This document shows positions 6,388-14,293 of a stretch of 33,906 bases of DNA, in pieces; positions within the stretch are counted from its first letter, which is position 1; every line of letters begins with the position of its first letter. The notes beneath the pieces are model-generated. The model ran no database searches. It was not told where the DNA came from and saw nothing but the letters and a program-made list of their open reading frames with translations. The position numbers and the translations under genes were made by a program. The DNA comes from GCA-020343675 sp964462945. Lineage in GTDB: Bacteria; Planctomycetota; Phycisphaerae; Sedimentisphaerales; Anaerobacaceae. The stretch lies in contig CAYWZW010000060.1 in NCBI GenBank assembly GCA_964462945.1, forward strand, positions 1 through 33,906, read 5' to 3'.

Positions 6388-7771
6388 ACAGCCGCCACGG
6401 ACTTCGCATCGGACGGCTCAGCAAACGATTTGCGGCGTCATCATTGATAAACCGTTCGGCATCCGGGTCCCACGTGAGCTTTCGCCCAACCTGGATGGCA
6501 ATGTGTCCTATCTGGCACAGCGAGTTGGTCCGGTGGCCGACCTCGGTGTCCGCGAGGGTCTGGCCGCGAGTCTTGACGGCGTCGAGGAAGTCCCGCTTTT
6601 CAGGCTTCAACGGCAGGTGGATTTCATCCGGGCCGATGGGCGATTTCAGGATGGACTCAGGCTGGGCGGTCAGGGCTTGGCTGTTGTAGTCGGCCTGGAT
6701 CCAGCCTTCGGTCCCTTCGAACCGCACGTAGGGCTTACCTGTGCTGTAAAAGAGCCGCACACCGTTGGCGTACTTGTACTGGATTTCGAAGCTCAGCAGC
6801 ACGTTCCAGAGTCCGTCGCGAGGATACTGCCCGCTGCCCTCGACCTCGACGGGCCCGGTGCGGTCGGTGCCGTTGCCCCACTGAGCGATGTCGTTCAGGT
6901 GCGCGCCCCAGTTGGTGACCATGCCCTCGCAGCAGTCGGGCACGCGCATCCAGCCGGGCCGCTCGTAGCTCTGACGCGGATGCACGCGATTGACCGTATA
7001 GGGTGCGTAGGGAGCGGGTCCCAGCCACATTTCGTAGTCCAGCTCCTGCGGCACGGGCATCTGCGGCTCCGGGGGGCCGCCCACGTCGCCGGCGGGTACG
7101 CCGGTGCGAATCGTATGCACCTTGCCGATTCGCCCGTTGAGAACCAGCTCGCACGCCCTTTGGAAGCAGGCGTGCGAACGGAATTCGCTGTCGGTGCGGA
7201 AGACGCGATTGTACCGGCGGACCGTATCGCTCAAGGCCCGGCCTTCGGCGACGCTCAGAGTCAGCGGCTTCTCACAGCAGATGTCCTTGCCGGCCTTGGC
7301 GGCGGCGATGGCTATCGGCACGTGCCAGTGGTCGGGCGTGGAGATCATCACCGCGTCGATGTCCGTGCGGTCCAGAAGCTCGCGGAAGTCCTTATATGTT
7401 GAACAGCCTTTGAATCGCCCGGCGGGTTGCTCTTTGGCATAATATTCTTCGACGGCTTTTCGTGCGTTGTCGAGCCTCCAGGCGTCCACGTCGCAGACGG
7501 CGACGACCTGTGCATCCGGGGCGCTGAGGAAGAATTTGAGGTTCGAGTAGTAGGCTTGGCGGCCCATTCCGATCATCCCGATGGTGATCCGGCTGCCGGG
7601 GGCGCCGGCGCCGAATACTCTGCCCGGTATGATTGCGGGTGCGAACAGGATTGCACCGGCTGACGCCGCAGCAGAGCTTTTCAGGAGCTGCCGCCGCGTC
7701 AGAACGCCTTCTTTCTTGGCTCTTGGGCTTTTCAAGAGGTTCCTGCCTGCCTTTCTCGATGCCAAAGCCAC
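6386..7771 (-). CDS. Tat-exported Gfo/Idh/MocA-family oxidoreductase (paralogue B)
   Basis: A 461-residue protein. GTG 7771 is taken as start because GGAG lies about ten bases upstream; a TTG at 7735 is an alternative that would shorten the n-region. The Tat motif LTRRQLLK (arginines 26-27) is followed by an Ala/Ser-rich hydrophobic stretch. The Rossmann motif GMIGMGRQ starts at residue 65, CCEKP (EKP 157-159) supplies the family lysine, and NWGAHLNDIAQW (277-288) supplies the His/Asp pair. Two adjacent cysteines before EKP differ from paralogue A (IFLEKP). The last residues, RSPWRL, and the DNA just past the stop resemble paralogue A, so the two genes look like a tandem duplication. A promoter at 7800-7828 drives it divergently from the TIM-barrel gene at 7924. 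Confidence 0.85.
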   Translation of the reverse strand: MALASRKAGRNLLKSPRAKKEGVLTRRQLLKSSAAASAGAILFAPAIIPGRVFGAGAPGSRITIGMIGMGRQAYYSNLKFFLSAPDAQVVAVCDVDAWRLDNARKAVEEYYAKEQPAGRFKGCSTYKDFRELLDRTDIDAVMISTPDHWHVPIAIAAAKAGKDICCEKPLTLSVAEGRALSDTVRRYNRVFRTDSEFRSHACFQRACELVLNGRIGKVHTIRTGVPAGDVGGPPEPQMPVPQELDYEMWLGPAPYAPYTVNRVHPRQSYERPGWMRVPDCCEGMVTNWGAHLNDIAQWGNGTDRTGPVEVEGSGQYPRDGLWNVLLSFEIQYKYANGVRLFYSTGKPYVRFEGTEGWIQADYNSQALTAQPESILKSPIGPDEIHLPLKPEKRDFLDAVKTRGQTLADTEVGHRTNSLCQIGHIAIQVGRKLTWDPDAERFINDDAANRLLSRPMRSPWRL

Positions 7772-7799
7772 GATTTCAGTGCTCCATCATTGGCCGGTT

Positions 7800-7828
7800 A
7801 TCATACCAAATCTTCCTTCGCCCGGCAA
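7800..7828 (-). promoter_or_regulatory. Candidate promoter of the minus-strand oxidoreductase run
   Basis: On the minus strand: -35 TTGCCG (7823-7828), 17-base spacer, -10 TATGAT (7800-7805), 28 bases before the GTG start. It lies back-to-back with the plus promoter at 7840-7868. Confidence 0.5.
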
Positions 7829-7839
7829 TGCGAATTTCC

Positions 7840-7868
7840 TTGCATTTGAGATGGATTTGTCTTATCCT
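7840..7868 (+). promoter_or_regulatory. Candidate promoter of the TIM-barrel isomerase gene
   Basis: -35 TTGCAT (7840-7845), 17-base spacer, -10 TATCCT (7863-7868). The predicted leader is about 50 bases. Confidence 0.45.
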
Positions 7869-7923
7869 AATCGCCTTGAAAGCACAAGACACTGTCCTGA
7901 CACCAGATAAGGAGATAACGCAG

Positions 7924-8781
7924 ATGACAGAAAAACACAAAAGCAGAAGAGAATTACTGCAAGTCGCGGGTATAGCGGCCGTCGGATCGCTGGCCGGTGC
8001 AAGCGGTTCTCTGGCCCAGGGCCGCAGTGCCGCCGAACGGCAAGCGGGTCAAAAACGCTTTGAATTAGGTCTGGCTTCGTACACCTTGAGGAAGTTCGAT
8101 CTTGAGCAGACGTTAGCGATGACCAAGCGGGTCGGGTTGAAATACATTTGTTTCAAAGACGTCCACTTGAAGCTGGACAGCACGCCGGAGCAGATTCAGG
8201 CCGCGGTGCAGAAAGTCAAGGACGCGGGACTGATTCTCTACGGCGGCGGCGTTATCTCCATGAAAACCGAAGCCGAAGTCAATCGCGCGTTCGAATACGC
8301 CAAGGCCGCCGGGATGCGCGTGATTGTCGGCGTTCCCGTGCCTGAGACGCTGCCGCTGGTTGATAAGCTGGTCAAACAGTACGACATCAAGGTGGCCATT
8401 CACAATCACGGGCCGACGGACAAAGTCTATCCGATCCCGGCCACCGCCTACGAAAAGATCAAGAACCTCGATAAGCGAATCGGGCTGTGCGACGACATCG
8501 GACATACGATGCGGGCCGGGGTGGACCCTTGTGAATCGGCCGAGAAATTCGCCGACCGGCTGCTGGACATCCATATCAAGGATGAGTCGGCGGCGACTGC
8601 GAAGGGCCAGGCCGTCGAAGTCGGGCGAGGCGTGATCGACATCCCGAAGCTCATCAGGACGTTAGTGAAGATCAAGTACGACGGCATCCTCGCGTTCGAA
8701 TATGAAAAGGACGCCGACGACCCGATGGCGGGGCTGGCCGAGTCGGTCGGTTATGTCCGGGGCGTCATGGCGGCGGTCTGA
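7924..8781 (+). CDS. Tat-exported sugar phosphate isomerase/epimerase-like TIM barrel
   Basis: A 285-residue protein. ATG 7924 is chosen because AAGGAG lies ten bases upstream; the open frame continues further 5' but there overlaps the divergent gene. The Tat signal is KSRRELLQ (arginines 8-9). The mature part is a xylose-isomerase-like (AP-endonuclease-2) TIM barrel with a plausible divalent-metal set: HNHG (160-163), DDIGH (Asp190/191, His194), DIHIKD (His217) and the terminal-strand glutamate FEY (Glu259). GGG at 107-109 replaces the usual glutamate strand. Such barrels catalyse aldose-ketose isomerisation, epimerisation or, in some members, elimination from keto-glycosides. Its divergent position next to two Tat oxidoreductases suggests a shared periplasmic pathway. 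Substrate unknown. Confidence 0.85.
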   Translation: MTEKHKSRRELLQVAGIAAVGSLAGASGSLAQGRSAAERQAGQKRFELGLASYTLRKFDLEQTLAMTKRVGLKYICFKDVHLKLDSTPEQIQAAVQKVKDAGLILYGGGVISMKTEAEVNRAFEYAKAAGMRVIVGVPVPETLPLVDKLVKQYDIKVAIHNHGPTDKVYPIPATAYEKIKNLDKRIGLCDDIGHTMRAGVDPCESAEKFADRLLDIHIKDESAATAKGQAVEVGRGVIDIPKLIRTLVKIKYDGILAFEYEKDADDPMAGLAESVGYVRGVMAAV

Positions 8782-8841
8782 ATGGGAGAGCTTAGTTTGA
8801 AGCCGTAGCGCGACGAACCGCGCCAATGATGTGAGGGCAGC

Positions 8842-8859
8842 GGTGCGACATATCGCACC
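8842..8859. repeat. GGTGCGA...TCGCACC palindrome
   Basis: A near-perfect 18-base palindrome in the short gap before the glycosyltransferase gene. A relative (GATGCGATTCATCGCACC) lies at about 23122-23139, in the leader of the rhomboid gene. Confidence 0.5.
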
Positions 8860-8884
8860 CTCCTATTGCAAAGGCAGGTCAGCT

Positions 8885-10516
8885 ATGCCGTATAACATCC
8901 GAATCGTAAGCACCTATCCGCCGCGCCGGTGCGGGATAGGCACGTTCTCACGGGACCTGGCGACGGCGCTGGCGCACTTCACGTCGGAGGTCGGCAGCAT
9001 ACGAGTCGCCGCCATCGACAACCGCAGCGGGCCCTACGGGATTCCCGTAGATCTGACGCTTGACCAGTACAACCCGGTGTCCTGGGGGGACACGGTGGGC
9101 CACATCATCACCCGCGCGAAGGAAAGCCCCAATCCGACGGTCGTGCTTCTGCAGCACGAGTACGGCCTGGACCCGGGGGACAAAGGCGAGGACGGGCAGG
9201 GGACGAATTTCATCAAAATGGCCCGGACCTTCAAGGAGAATGGCTTCACGACCCTCGTCTATCTGCATACGGTGCTTGACAACCCGGACCCGCACCAGAA
9301 GAAAGTCCTGCAGGACCTGGCTGAATCCAGCGACGGGCTGATCGTGACGACCGAAAGCGCCATTCACATACTCGAATCGCCTACCTACGGAATCCCCCAC
9401 GCCAAGCTCAAGCATATCGATCACGGAATCAGGATGCAGCACCGGACCCAGTACGACCGGCTCGAAATCAAACGCAAGCAGGGGCTGGAGAACCGGTTTC
9501 TGATTACGACGGTCGGCCTGCTGTCGCCGGACAAGGGAATTCAATACGGCATACGAGCCTACGGCAAATTCCTGGCGGACTCCTGCACCGAGACCCAGAG
9601 AAGCAACATCGTCTATCTGATCGCAGGCCAGTGTCACCCGGAGTTCGTCAAGGGCGACGGCGGCGAGTCTTTCCGCCAGTACCAGGCCCTGCTGACCGAG
9701 GCGCTGGACGATTCGAAATTGACCTGGTGCAAAGTCAAAGACCTGCACGGCGTCGATGTCTCCCGGTACGACGTCGTCTTCCTCGATATGTTCGTGGACG
9801 AAACGACCTTGGTGGAGCTCTACGCGGCGACGAACGTGATGGTCCTGCCCTACCTCAACATGCAGCAAATATCCAGCGGCATCCTGGCCGACACGCTCGG
9901 CTCCGGCAGGGTCGCCATCGCCACGAAGTTCATGTACGCCCAGGAACTGATTCACTCGAACAAGAAATGCCCCGAAGGCGTGATTATCGGCCGGTACGCC
10001 CGGGGCATTCTGGTCGATCCCGCAGAGCCGTCCATCCAGCAGATCGCCCTGGCCCTGGACTACGTGGTCTTCAACCAGCACAAGCGCCTCATGATGGAAA
10101 GACAGGCGCACCAGAGGGGCTATCAGATGCGATGGGACAACAGCGCCTGGGCCTTGCTGCAATACGTTGACTTTGTCCAGGAGCAGAAAGAGATAGTCAC
10201 CGGCCGGGGCCTCAAATTCATTAGGGAAAAGCCGTCGCCCGCGCAACTGACCAAGCGCCGGCAAAACCTGGACGCCGCCAACAATCACCATCTCACGCCG
10301 CCGGCCCCAAGCTGCGAACTGACGGCTGCGTCGAGCTGCACGAGTGACGCAAAAGATCCTAAGAGCCTACCTCAATTACCCGTCAGCGTTTGTCATTCTC
10401 CGTCAGGAGTCCATAGGACTGATAGCGACGCCGAAAAATCCGGGTTAGGTTCGGCAGCTCGCGGCCCGGATGCTTCACGCAGCCTGTCCCTTCGACAGGC
10501 CCAGGGCGGGCTCTGA
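8885..10516 (+). CDS. Glycosyltransferase, family-4-like (GT-B fold)
   Basis: A 543-residue cytoplasmic protein starting at ATG 8885 (GCAGGT upstream; an earlier in-frame start at 8831 lacks a clear site). The N-terminal glycine loop PPRRCGIGTFSRDL (12-25), HEYG (91-94) and HIDHGI (177-182) precede the second Rossmann half. That half starts at VGLLSPDKGIQYGI (about 210-223), the usual 'GRL..KG' strand of GT4 enzymes. NVMVLPYLNMQQISSGIL and LGSGR form the donor-binding end. It probably transfers a sugar from a nucleotide-sugar donor; the acceptor is unknown. It lies 103 bases after the TIM-barrel gene on the same strand. From about residue 460 the protein becomes low-complexity and reads into a dispersed repeat (10488-10530), so the natural C-terminus was probably shorter. 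Confidence 0.8.
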   Translation: MPYNIRIVSTYPPRRCGIGTFSRDLATALAHFTSEVGSIRVAAIDNRSGPYGIPVDLTLDQYNPVSWGDTVGHIITRAKESPNPTVVLLQHEYGLDPGDKGEDGQGTNFIKMARTFKENGFTTLVYLHTVLDNPDPHQKKVLQDLAESSDGLIVTTESAIHILESPTYGIPHAKLKHIDHGIRMQHRTQYDRLEIKRKQGLENRFLITTVGLLSPDKGIQYGIRAYGKFLADSCTETQRSNIVYLIAGQCHPEFVKGDGGESFRQYQALLTEALDDSKLTWCKVKDLHGVDVSRYDVVFLDMFVDETTLVELYAATNVMVLPYLNMQQISSGILADTLGSGRVAIATKFMYAQELIHSNKKCPEGVIIGRYARGILVDPAEPSIQQIALALDYVVFNQHKRLMMERQAHQRGYQMRWDNSAWALLQYVDFVQEQKEIVTGRGLKFIREKPSPAQLTKRRQNLDAANNHHLTPPAPSCELTAASSCTSDAKDPKSLPQLPVSVCHSPSGVHRTDSDAEKSGLGSAARGPDASRSLSLRQAQGGL

Positions 10517-10530
10517 GCGGAGTCGAAGGG
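10488..10530. repeat. CCCTTCGAC...GTCGAAGGG palindromic element inside the coding end
   Basis: Perfect 9-base inverted termini CCCTTCGAC (10488-10496) and GTCGAAGGG (10522-10530). The inner sequence is GC-rich. It overlaps the last codons and stop of the glycosyltransferase frame. A partial copy (GTCGAAGGGA preceded by GCCTGCCCTGAGG) is at 26418-26442. Confidence 0.65.
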
Positions 10531-10596
10531 TTCAGCCGATGTCCTGAGCTTGCCGAGGCAATGACAGGTGACAGCAAGCGGTTATTCGGATGGGCT

Positions 10597-11637
10597 CTAA
10601 GTTAGTTTGACCGGTTTTTGCTTTTTGGCGGATTTGTAGATGGCCAGGATGACTTCGACGGCTTTTCGGGCTTCGTGTCCGTCGATCCGGAATTTCTCGC
10701 CGCTGTCGAGGGCGTCGAGAAAGGCCTTGAAATTGCGTGTATGATTCTGGTGCGTGATCGCCGCCGGGTCGGCGACGCCGCCTCCACCTTCGATCTTGCC
10801 GAATTTCTTCAAGACTTCCTTGTCCTGCGGCTTCTCGTCGGCGAATTGCCAGACGGTAATGCTGTTTTCGACGTTGACGACGGTGCCCTTGGTGCCGGTG
10901 ATTTCGAATCGTCTGAACTGGCCCGGATAGGAGGCGGTCGTGCCGTAGATGATGCCCAACGCACCGTTGGTGTAACGCAGCACGGCCACCGCTGTGTCCT
11001 CCGTCTCGATCTGCGGATGGCCCAGCGTCGCCGTGAACGCCTGCAGCGACTCAATCGGCGGCATCACGTCGCAGAGCATATCGACCATGTGAATGGACTG
11101 GTTCATCAGCGCGCCGCCGCCGTCTAATTTCCAGGTGCCGTGCCACGAGTCCTTGTAGTATTCGTCGGTCCGCCACCAGGGGACATAAATCCCGGCGTAC
11201 GTGATGACGCCGAAGCGCCCGGATTGGATCGCCTCTCGCAGCGGCCCCATCATGTCGTTGAATCGGTACGGGAAGATGCCGCCCAATCGCGTGCCGGCCT
11301 TCTCGTGCGCCTCGGTCATCGCGTCGATCCGCTGCAAGGTAATCTCCAGCGGCTTTTCGCATATCACGTGTTTGCCCGCCCCGGCGGCGGCAATAGTCGG
11401 CTCGGCGTGGAATCCGCTCGGCGTGGCGATGGTGACAATATCGACCTCGTCGCCGGCGAGCATTTGCTCGTAATCTTTGAAGGTCCGCACGCCGAACTTG
11501 TCCGCGAGCTTTTTCGCTCTGTCGGGTAGCTTGTCGCAGCAGCCGATCAGCCTGGCGTTGGGGATGTCCCTTATGGCTCGTGCGTGAAAATCAGCGATCA
11601 ACCCGGCGCCGACGATTCCAAAATTCCAGGTCTTCAT
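10597..11637 (-). CDS. Cytoplasmic Gfo/Idh/MocA-family oxidoreductase
   Basis: A 346-residue protein without signal peptide. Two in-frame ATGs exist; the second (11637) has AAGGA at eight bases and is preferred over 11643, where the gap is only two. The Rossmann motif GIVGAG is at 7-12, CEKP (EKP 94-96) holds the family lysine, and NQSIHMVDML (His183, Asp186) holds the catalytic pair. These resemble inositol and sugar 2-dehydrogenase-type members. It is the last gene of a minus-strand operon with an enolase-superfamily enzyme and a TIM barrel, 108 bases after the latter. A GTAGGG palindrome fills that gap. It probably oxidises or reduces a sugar acid or sugar intermediate inside the cell. Substrate not deducible. 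Confidence 0.85.
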   Translation of the reverse strand: MKTWNFGIVGAGLIADFHARAIRDIPNARLIGCCDKLPDRAKKLADKFGVRTFKDYEQMLAGDEVDIVTIATPSGFHAEPTIAAAGAGKHVICEKPLEITLQRIDAMTEAHEKAGTRLGGIFPYRFNDMMGPLREAIQSGRFGVITYAGIYVPWWRTDEYYKDSWHGTWKLDGGGALMNQSIHMVDMLCDVMPPIESLQAFTATLGHPQIETEDTAVAVLRYTNGALGIIYGTTASYPGQFRRFEITGTKGTVVNVENSITVWQFADEKPQDKEVLKKFGKIEGGGGVADPAAITHQNHTRNFKAFLDALDSGEKFRIDGHEARKAVEVILAIYKSAKKQKPVKLT

Positions 11638-11676
11638 ATCCATCTTCCTTGAGAAAATCAGAAATTAGAAAGACTC

Positions 11677-11741
11677 GTAGGGTGGGCCTCGGCCCACCGA
11701 TTCTCCGTCAGACAATCATGGTGGGGCAAGCCCCACCCTAC
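11677..11741. repeat. GTAGGG...CCCTAC nested palindrome, copy 2
   Basis: Termini GTAGGG and CCCTAC with two inner hairpins (GGTGGGCC-TC-GGCCCACC and GTGGGGC-AA-GCCCCAC). The inner hairpins are in reverse order relative to 4675-4728, so this is an inverted copy. It starts 40 bases upstream of an oxidoreductase start codon. A short heptamer-like stretch (11653-11673) adjoins it. Confidence 0.7.
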
Positions 11742-11745
11742 GCCT

Positions 11746-12582
11746 TTAGTCACACGTCAAGCCGACGCCGGCGGCAAGCTCTCGGACGGCGGCAATCGCC
11801 TTTGAGAAGAGCTTCGGTCCCGTCGAGCCGCCGAACTGGCCGCCCGCTTGCAGGTGGGGCTCCATCGTCAGGCAGCCGTCGTAATTGATCGCCGCCAGCT
11901 CGGCCAGCAATTCCTTGATCTGGCCGTCCCCTTTGCCCGGGAGGCTGCCGACGTCCTTGGCGCCGAGCTTCCAGTCCTTGATATGGACGTGGACAACGTA
12001 GGGCTTCATCACGGGCCAGCAGACCTCGACGTTGTTGGTGATCTTCTCGCCCCACACAAAATTGGCGGGGTCGTACGCCAGACGCAGCTTCGGCGAATCG
12101 ACGGCCTCGACGAGGTCCACGCAATTCCCGGCCGTGTGGCCGTAGATGTGGGCTTCGTTCTCGTGAACCATCGTGACATCCACGTCGGCCAGAGCCTCGA
12201 CCTTGGCGGCCATTCTCTCCATGACCTGCTCGCGGTAGTCGTCGATATTCTTGCCCTCGGGGGCGTAGTAGCTGAACATTCGGATGTACGGCGTCTCGAA
12301 GAGCACGGCCAGGTCCACCGCGTGCTTGAATTTGTCCAGATGGGGCTCGAAAGGCTCGTCCAGCTTGACCTTGCCGATGGGCGAGCCGATGGCGCTGACC
12401 TTCAGGCCGTGGTCATCAATCATTTTCTTCGCCTCGTTTAGCTCGCCTTTCGCGAGGGTCATGATGTTCTTCTTGCTGATAAATCGAGGCTCGATGTACC
12501 CCACGCCTTCGCCCGCGAGATACTTCACCTGCTGCAAAAGGTCATCGGCGACTTCATCTGCAAATGCGCTTAGCTTCGCCAT
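11746..12582 (-). CDS. Cytoplasmic sugar phosphate isomerase/epimerase-like TIM barrel
   Basis: A 278-residue protein starting at ATG 12582. Its GGAG (12594-12597) overlaps the TAG stop of the upstream gene (TAGGAG), so translation is probably coupled. There is no signal peptide. The TIM-barrel residues fit a divalent-metal isomerase: VHENE (His140, Glu141, Glu143), AYDPANF (Asp171), VVHVHIKDW (His198, His200) and MEPH (Glu241). The GKGDG loop at 216-220 is typical of the family. It is the middle gene of the minus-strand operon, between an enolase-superfamily enzyme and a Gfo/Idh/MocA oxidoreductase. That is the setting expected for a sugar or sugar-acid catabolic route. It could be an epimerase, an isomerase or a keto-sugar-processing enzyme. 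Confidence 0.85.
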   Translation of the reverse strand: MAKLSAFADEVADDLLQQVKYLAGEGVGYIEPRFISKKNIMTLAKGELNEAKKMIDDHGLKVSAIGSPIGKVKLDEPFEPHLDKFKHAVDLAVLFETPYIRMFSYYAPEGKNIDDYREQVMERMAAKVEALADVDVTMVHENEAHIYGHTAGNCVDLVEAVDSPKLRLAYDPANFVWGEKITNNVEVCWPVMKPYVVHVHIKDWKLGAKDVGSLPGKGDGQIKELLAELAAINYDGCLTMEPHLQAGGQFGGSTGPKLFSKAIAAVRELAAGVGLTCD

Positions 12583-12596
12583 GTTCTTGTTGTCTC

Positions 12597-14018
12597 CTAC
12601 AAGCTCTCGAAGTGCCATTTCTTGAAACGTGCCGCCAGCTCGGGCATATCCCTCTTGATTTCGCCCAGTCTGTACCCGAAGCCCGGTCCGCTTAGAGTTG
12701 ACAGGTCGATCTGGCCGTTGCGGCGTTGATAAAGGCCCGGGTGCACCGCTTCTTCCGGCGCCGAGGCCGCCGGGTAGAACTGCATCGCATTGGTCTCGAC
12801 GCCCATGATCGTGCCGGCGTACGCCGCCAGCAGAACGTGCGGAATCTGCGCTAACATCGGGTTGGTCAAATCCTGCACCATCAGGGTCATGCCGTGCGCC
12901 TTGGCCCAGCACAGGCTCAGCAGCGCGCCGCTCTGCGTTTTGCAGGTCTTCAATGCGACGCCGGTCCAGCCCAGGCGGCGTCCGAGCCGGATCAGTTTCC
13001 AATCGTGAGCGCTTTCGTCCATAAACAGAGGCTTCCTCGCCGAGACGCTGTGAACGTCAATCTGGTTCTTTTCCAGGTCGTAGGGGAACGGCTGCTCGAC
13101 GTAAAGAATAGCCTGGTAAATGCGGGGATGCTCCTTCACCAGCCGGTCGAGGATGTCGTTCACGTAGGCCGGGTCGCTGACCGTGCTATTGAAGTCGCAG
13201 GTGAGCCACAGGACGTCGTTGTCGAGGGCGATTTTGCCGACCTTGATCATGCGATCATAGTCCCAGGGGGAATCGTTGCCGCGTAATTTGACCTTCAGGC
13301 ACGTCAGGCCGTCGCGTTTGATCCAGTCCGGCAGTAAGACCGGGTAGCCGTCGTGCGGCTCGTCGCCGGTCAGCTCCGAGGCGTCGATCAAATCCTTGCC
13401 GCCCACTAAGTGCCAGGCGGGCATCTTCGTGGCGGGAGGTACACTGAAAAAATCGGCCGGATATTTACCCGCAAATGAGATGTTACACCCTTCCGTCGGT
13501 TCGAGATAAGCGGACAAATCACGATTCATAAACTCGGCGTTGTAGGTCGAGTACACCGGCCGGCTCAGGAGCTTGCCATACGCATCATGCACGGCCAGAT
13601 CGAACGCCGAGCAGCAGACCAGGGCCGCTAAGTGCGGCATCGGCTCGGCCTGCTTGCCCCGCTCGCGGTTGAGTTGCTCCGAGAGTTTCGGCAGGATCGA
13701 TTCGATGAAATCGCTGCCCAATTCGACCGGATGTCCGCGCCGCTCGAACCCGGCCCAGGCCTCGGCCAGCATCCGGCAGAAAAGCTGCATCGCGTCGCAT
13801 CGCTCCTGGTAGGTTAAGCTGCTGGGCCAGGCCCACTGCACGCTCAGAGGGGTCTCGCCCCAGCCCTCTTCCTGGCGTCCCCGCTCGTCGGCGACCGTGA
13901 CGCAGACGCGCGCACAGATCACGGAGGTCAACGTCTCGGGCCCGAACTTCAGCGGGACCCGCGTCTGGACGGGGATAAAGTACAAATCAACGGATACCGG
14001 GCTAACGTCGGTTTTCAT
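12597..14018 (-). CDS. Enolase-superfamily enzyme (mandelate racemase / muconate lactonizing type)
   Basis: A 473-residue protein starting at ATG 14018 with a GGGGAAG site four to nine bases upstream; the longer frame to 14048 lacks one. The C-terminal barrel shows the superfamily machinery: LKVKLRG (Lys242 and Lys244, the KxK pair), metal ligands CDFN (Asp275), VEQP (Glu308) and MDES (Asp334), and an opposite-face lysine in ALKTCKTQSG (Lys357 or 360). This layout fits the muconate lactonizing/epimerase/synthase subgroup rather than enolase itself. The protein is 80-100 residues longer than typical members, with extra sequence at about residues 80-230. It is the first gene of the minus operon, under a near-consensus promoter (14076-14103), so it may carry the committed step. 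Reaction could be sugar-acid dehydration, racemisation or cycloisomerisation. Confidence 0.8.
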   Translation of the reverse strand: MKTDVSPVSVDLYFIPVQTRVPLKFGPETLTSVICARVCVTVADERGRQEEGWGETPLSVQWAWPSSLTYQERCDAMQLFCRMLAEAWAGFERRGHPVELGSDFIESILPKLSEQLNRERGKQAEPMPHLAALVCCSAFDLAVHDAYGKLLSRPVYSTYNAEFMNRDLSAYLEPTEGCNISFAGKYPADFFSVPPATKMPAWHLVGGKDLIDASELTGDEPHDGYPVLLPDWIKRDGLTCLKVKLRGNDSPWDYDRMIKVGKIALDNDVLWLTCDFNSTVSDPAYVNDILDRLVKEHPRIYQAILYVEQPFPYDLEKNQIDVHSVSARKPLFMDESAHDWKLIRLGRRLGWTGVALKTCKTQSGALLSLCWAKAHGMTLMVQDLTNPMLAQIPHVLLAAYAGTIMGVETNAMQFYPAASAPEEAVHPGLYQRRNGQIDLSTLSGPGFGYRLGEIKRDMPELAARFKKWHFESL

Positions 14019-14075
14019 AATTCTTCCCCTTGAACTATCTATGTCCAAATCCTGCTCGTGGAGGACGGCAATAGA

Positions 14076-14103
14076 TTTATAATCTACTGTCAGTCATTGT
14101 CAA
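14076..14103 (-). promoter_or_regulatory. Strong candidate promoter of the minus-strand catabolic operon
   Basis: On the minus strand: perfect -35 TTGACA (14098-14103), 16-base spacer, -10 TATAAA (14076-14081). The predicted leader to ATG 14018 is about 50 bases. It faces away from the plus promoter at 14156-14184. Confidence 0.6.
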
Positions 14104-14155
14104 GGCTTACTTTGCCGGGCCGAATCCGGATGGCTGCAAAAGGGCGCCTTTTTAG

Positions 14156-14184
14156 TTTGCTTTGCCGGTCGGAAAGCCTATAAT
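14156..14184 (+). promoter_or_regulatory. Candidate promoter of the plus-strand catabolic operon
   Basis: Perfect -10 TATAAT (14179-14184) with a weak -35 TTTGCT at 17 bases (14156-14161). The spacer contains TTTGCCGGTCG, a string found again upstream of TATAAT at 26526. The leader is about 100 bases. Confidence 0.5.
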
Positions 14185-14293
14185 CTCGAAAGCAGACGCT
14201 TTTACAGGACGCCGTCTTTTTGTTGGCGAACGGCGAAAAACAGTATCTCAAAACACAGGATGGTATTCCGCTATTTTATTGAAAGGAGCAGAT

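Noticed and set aside
8948..10291. Long minus-strand open frame opposite the glycosyltransferase
   Set aside because: It mirrors the real gene, has no ribosome site or recognisable domain, and reads as arginine/valine-rich shadow sequence. The same applies to long opposite frames at 862-1419, 15587-16804, 16848-17741 and 25270-26406.
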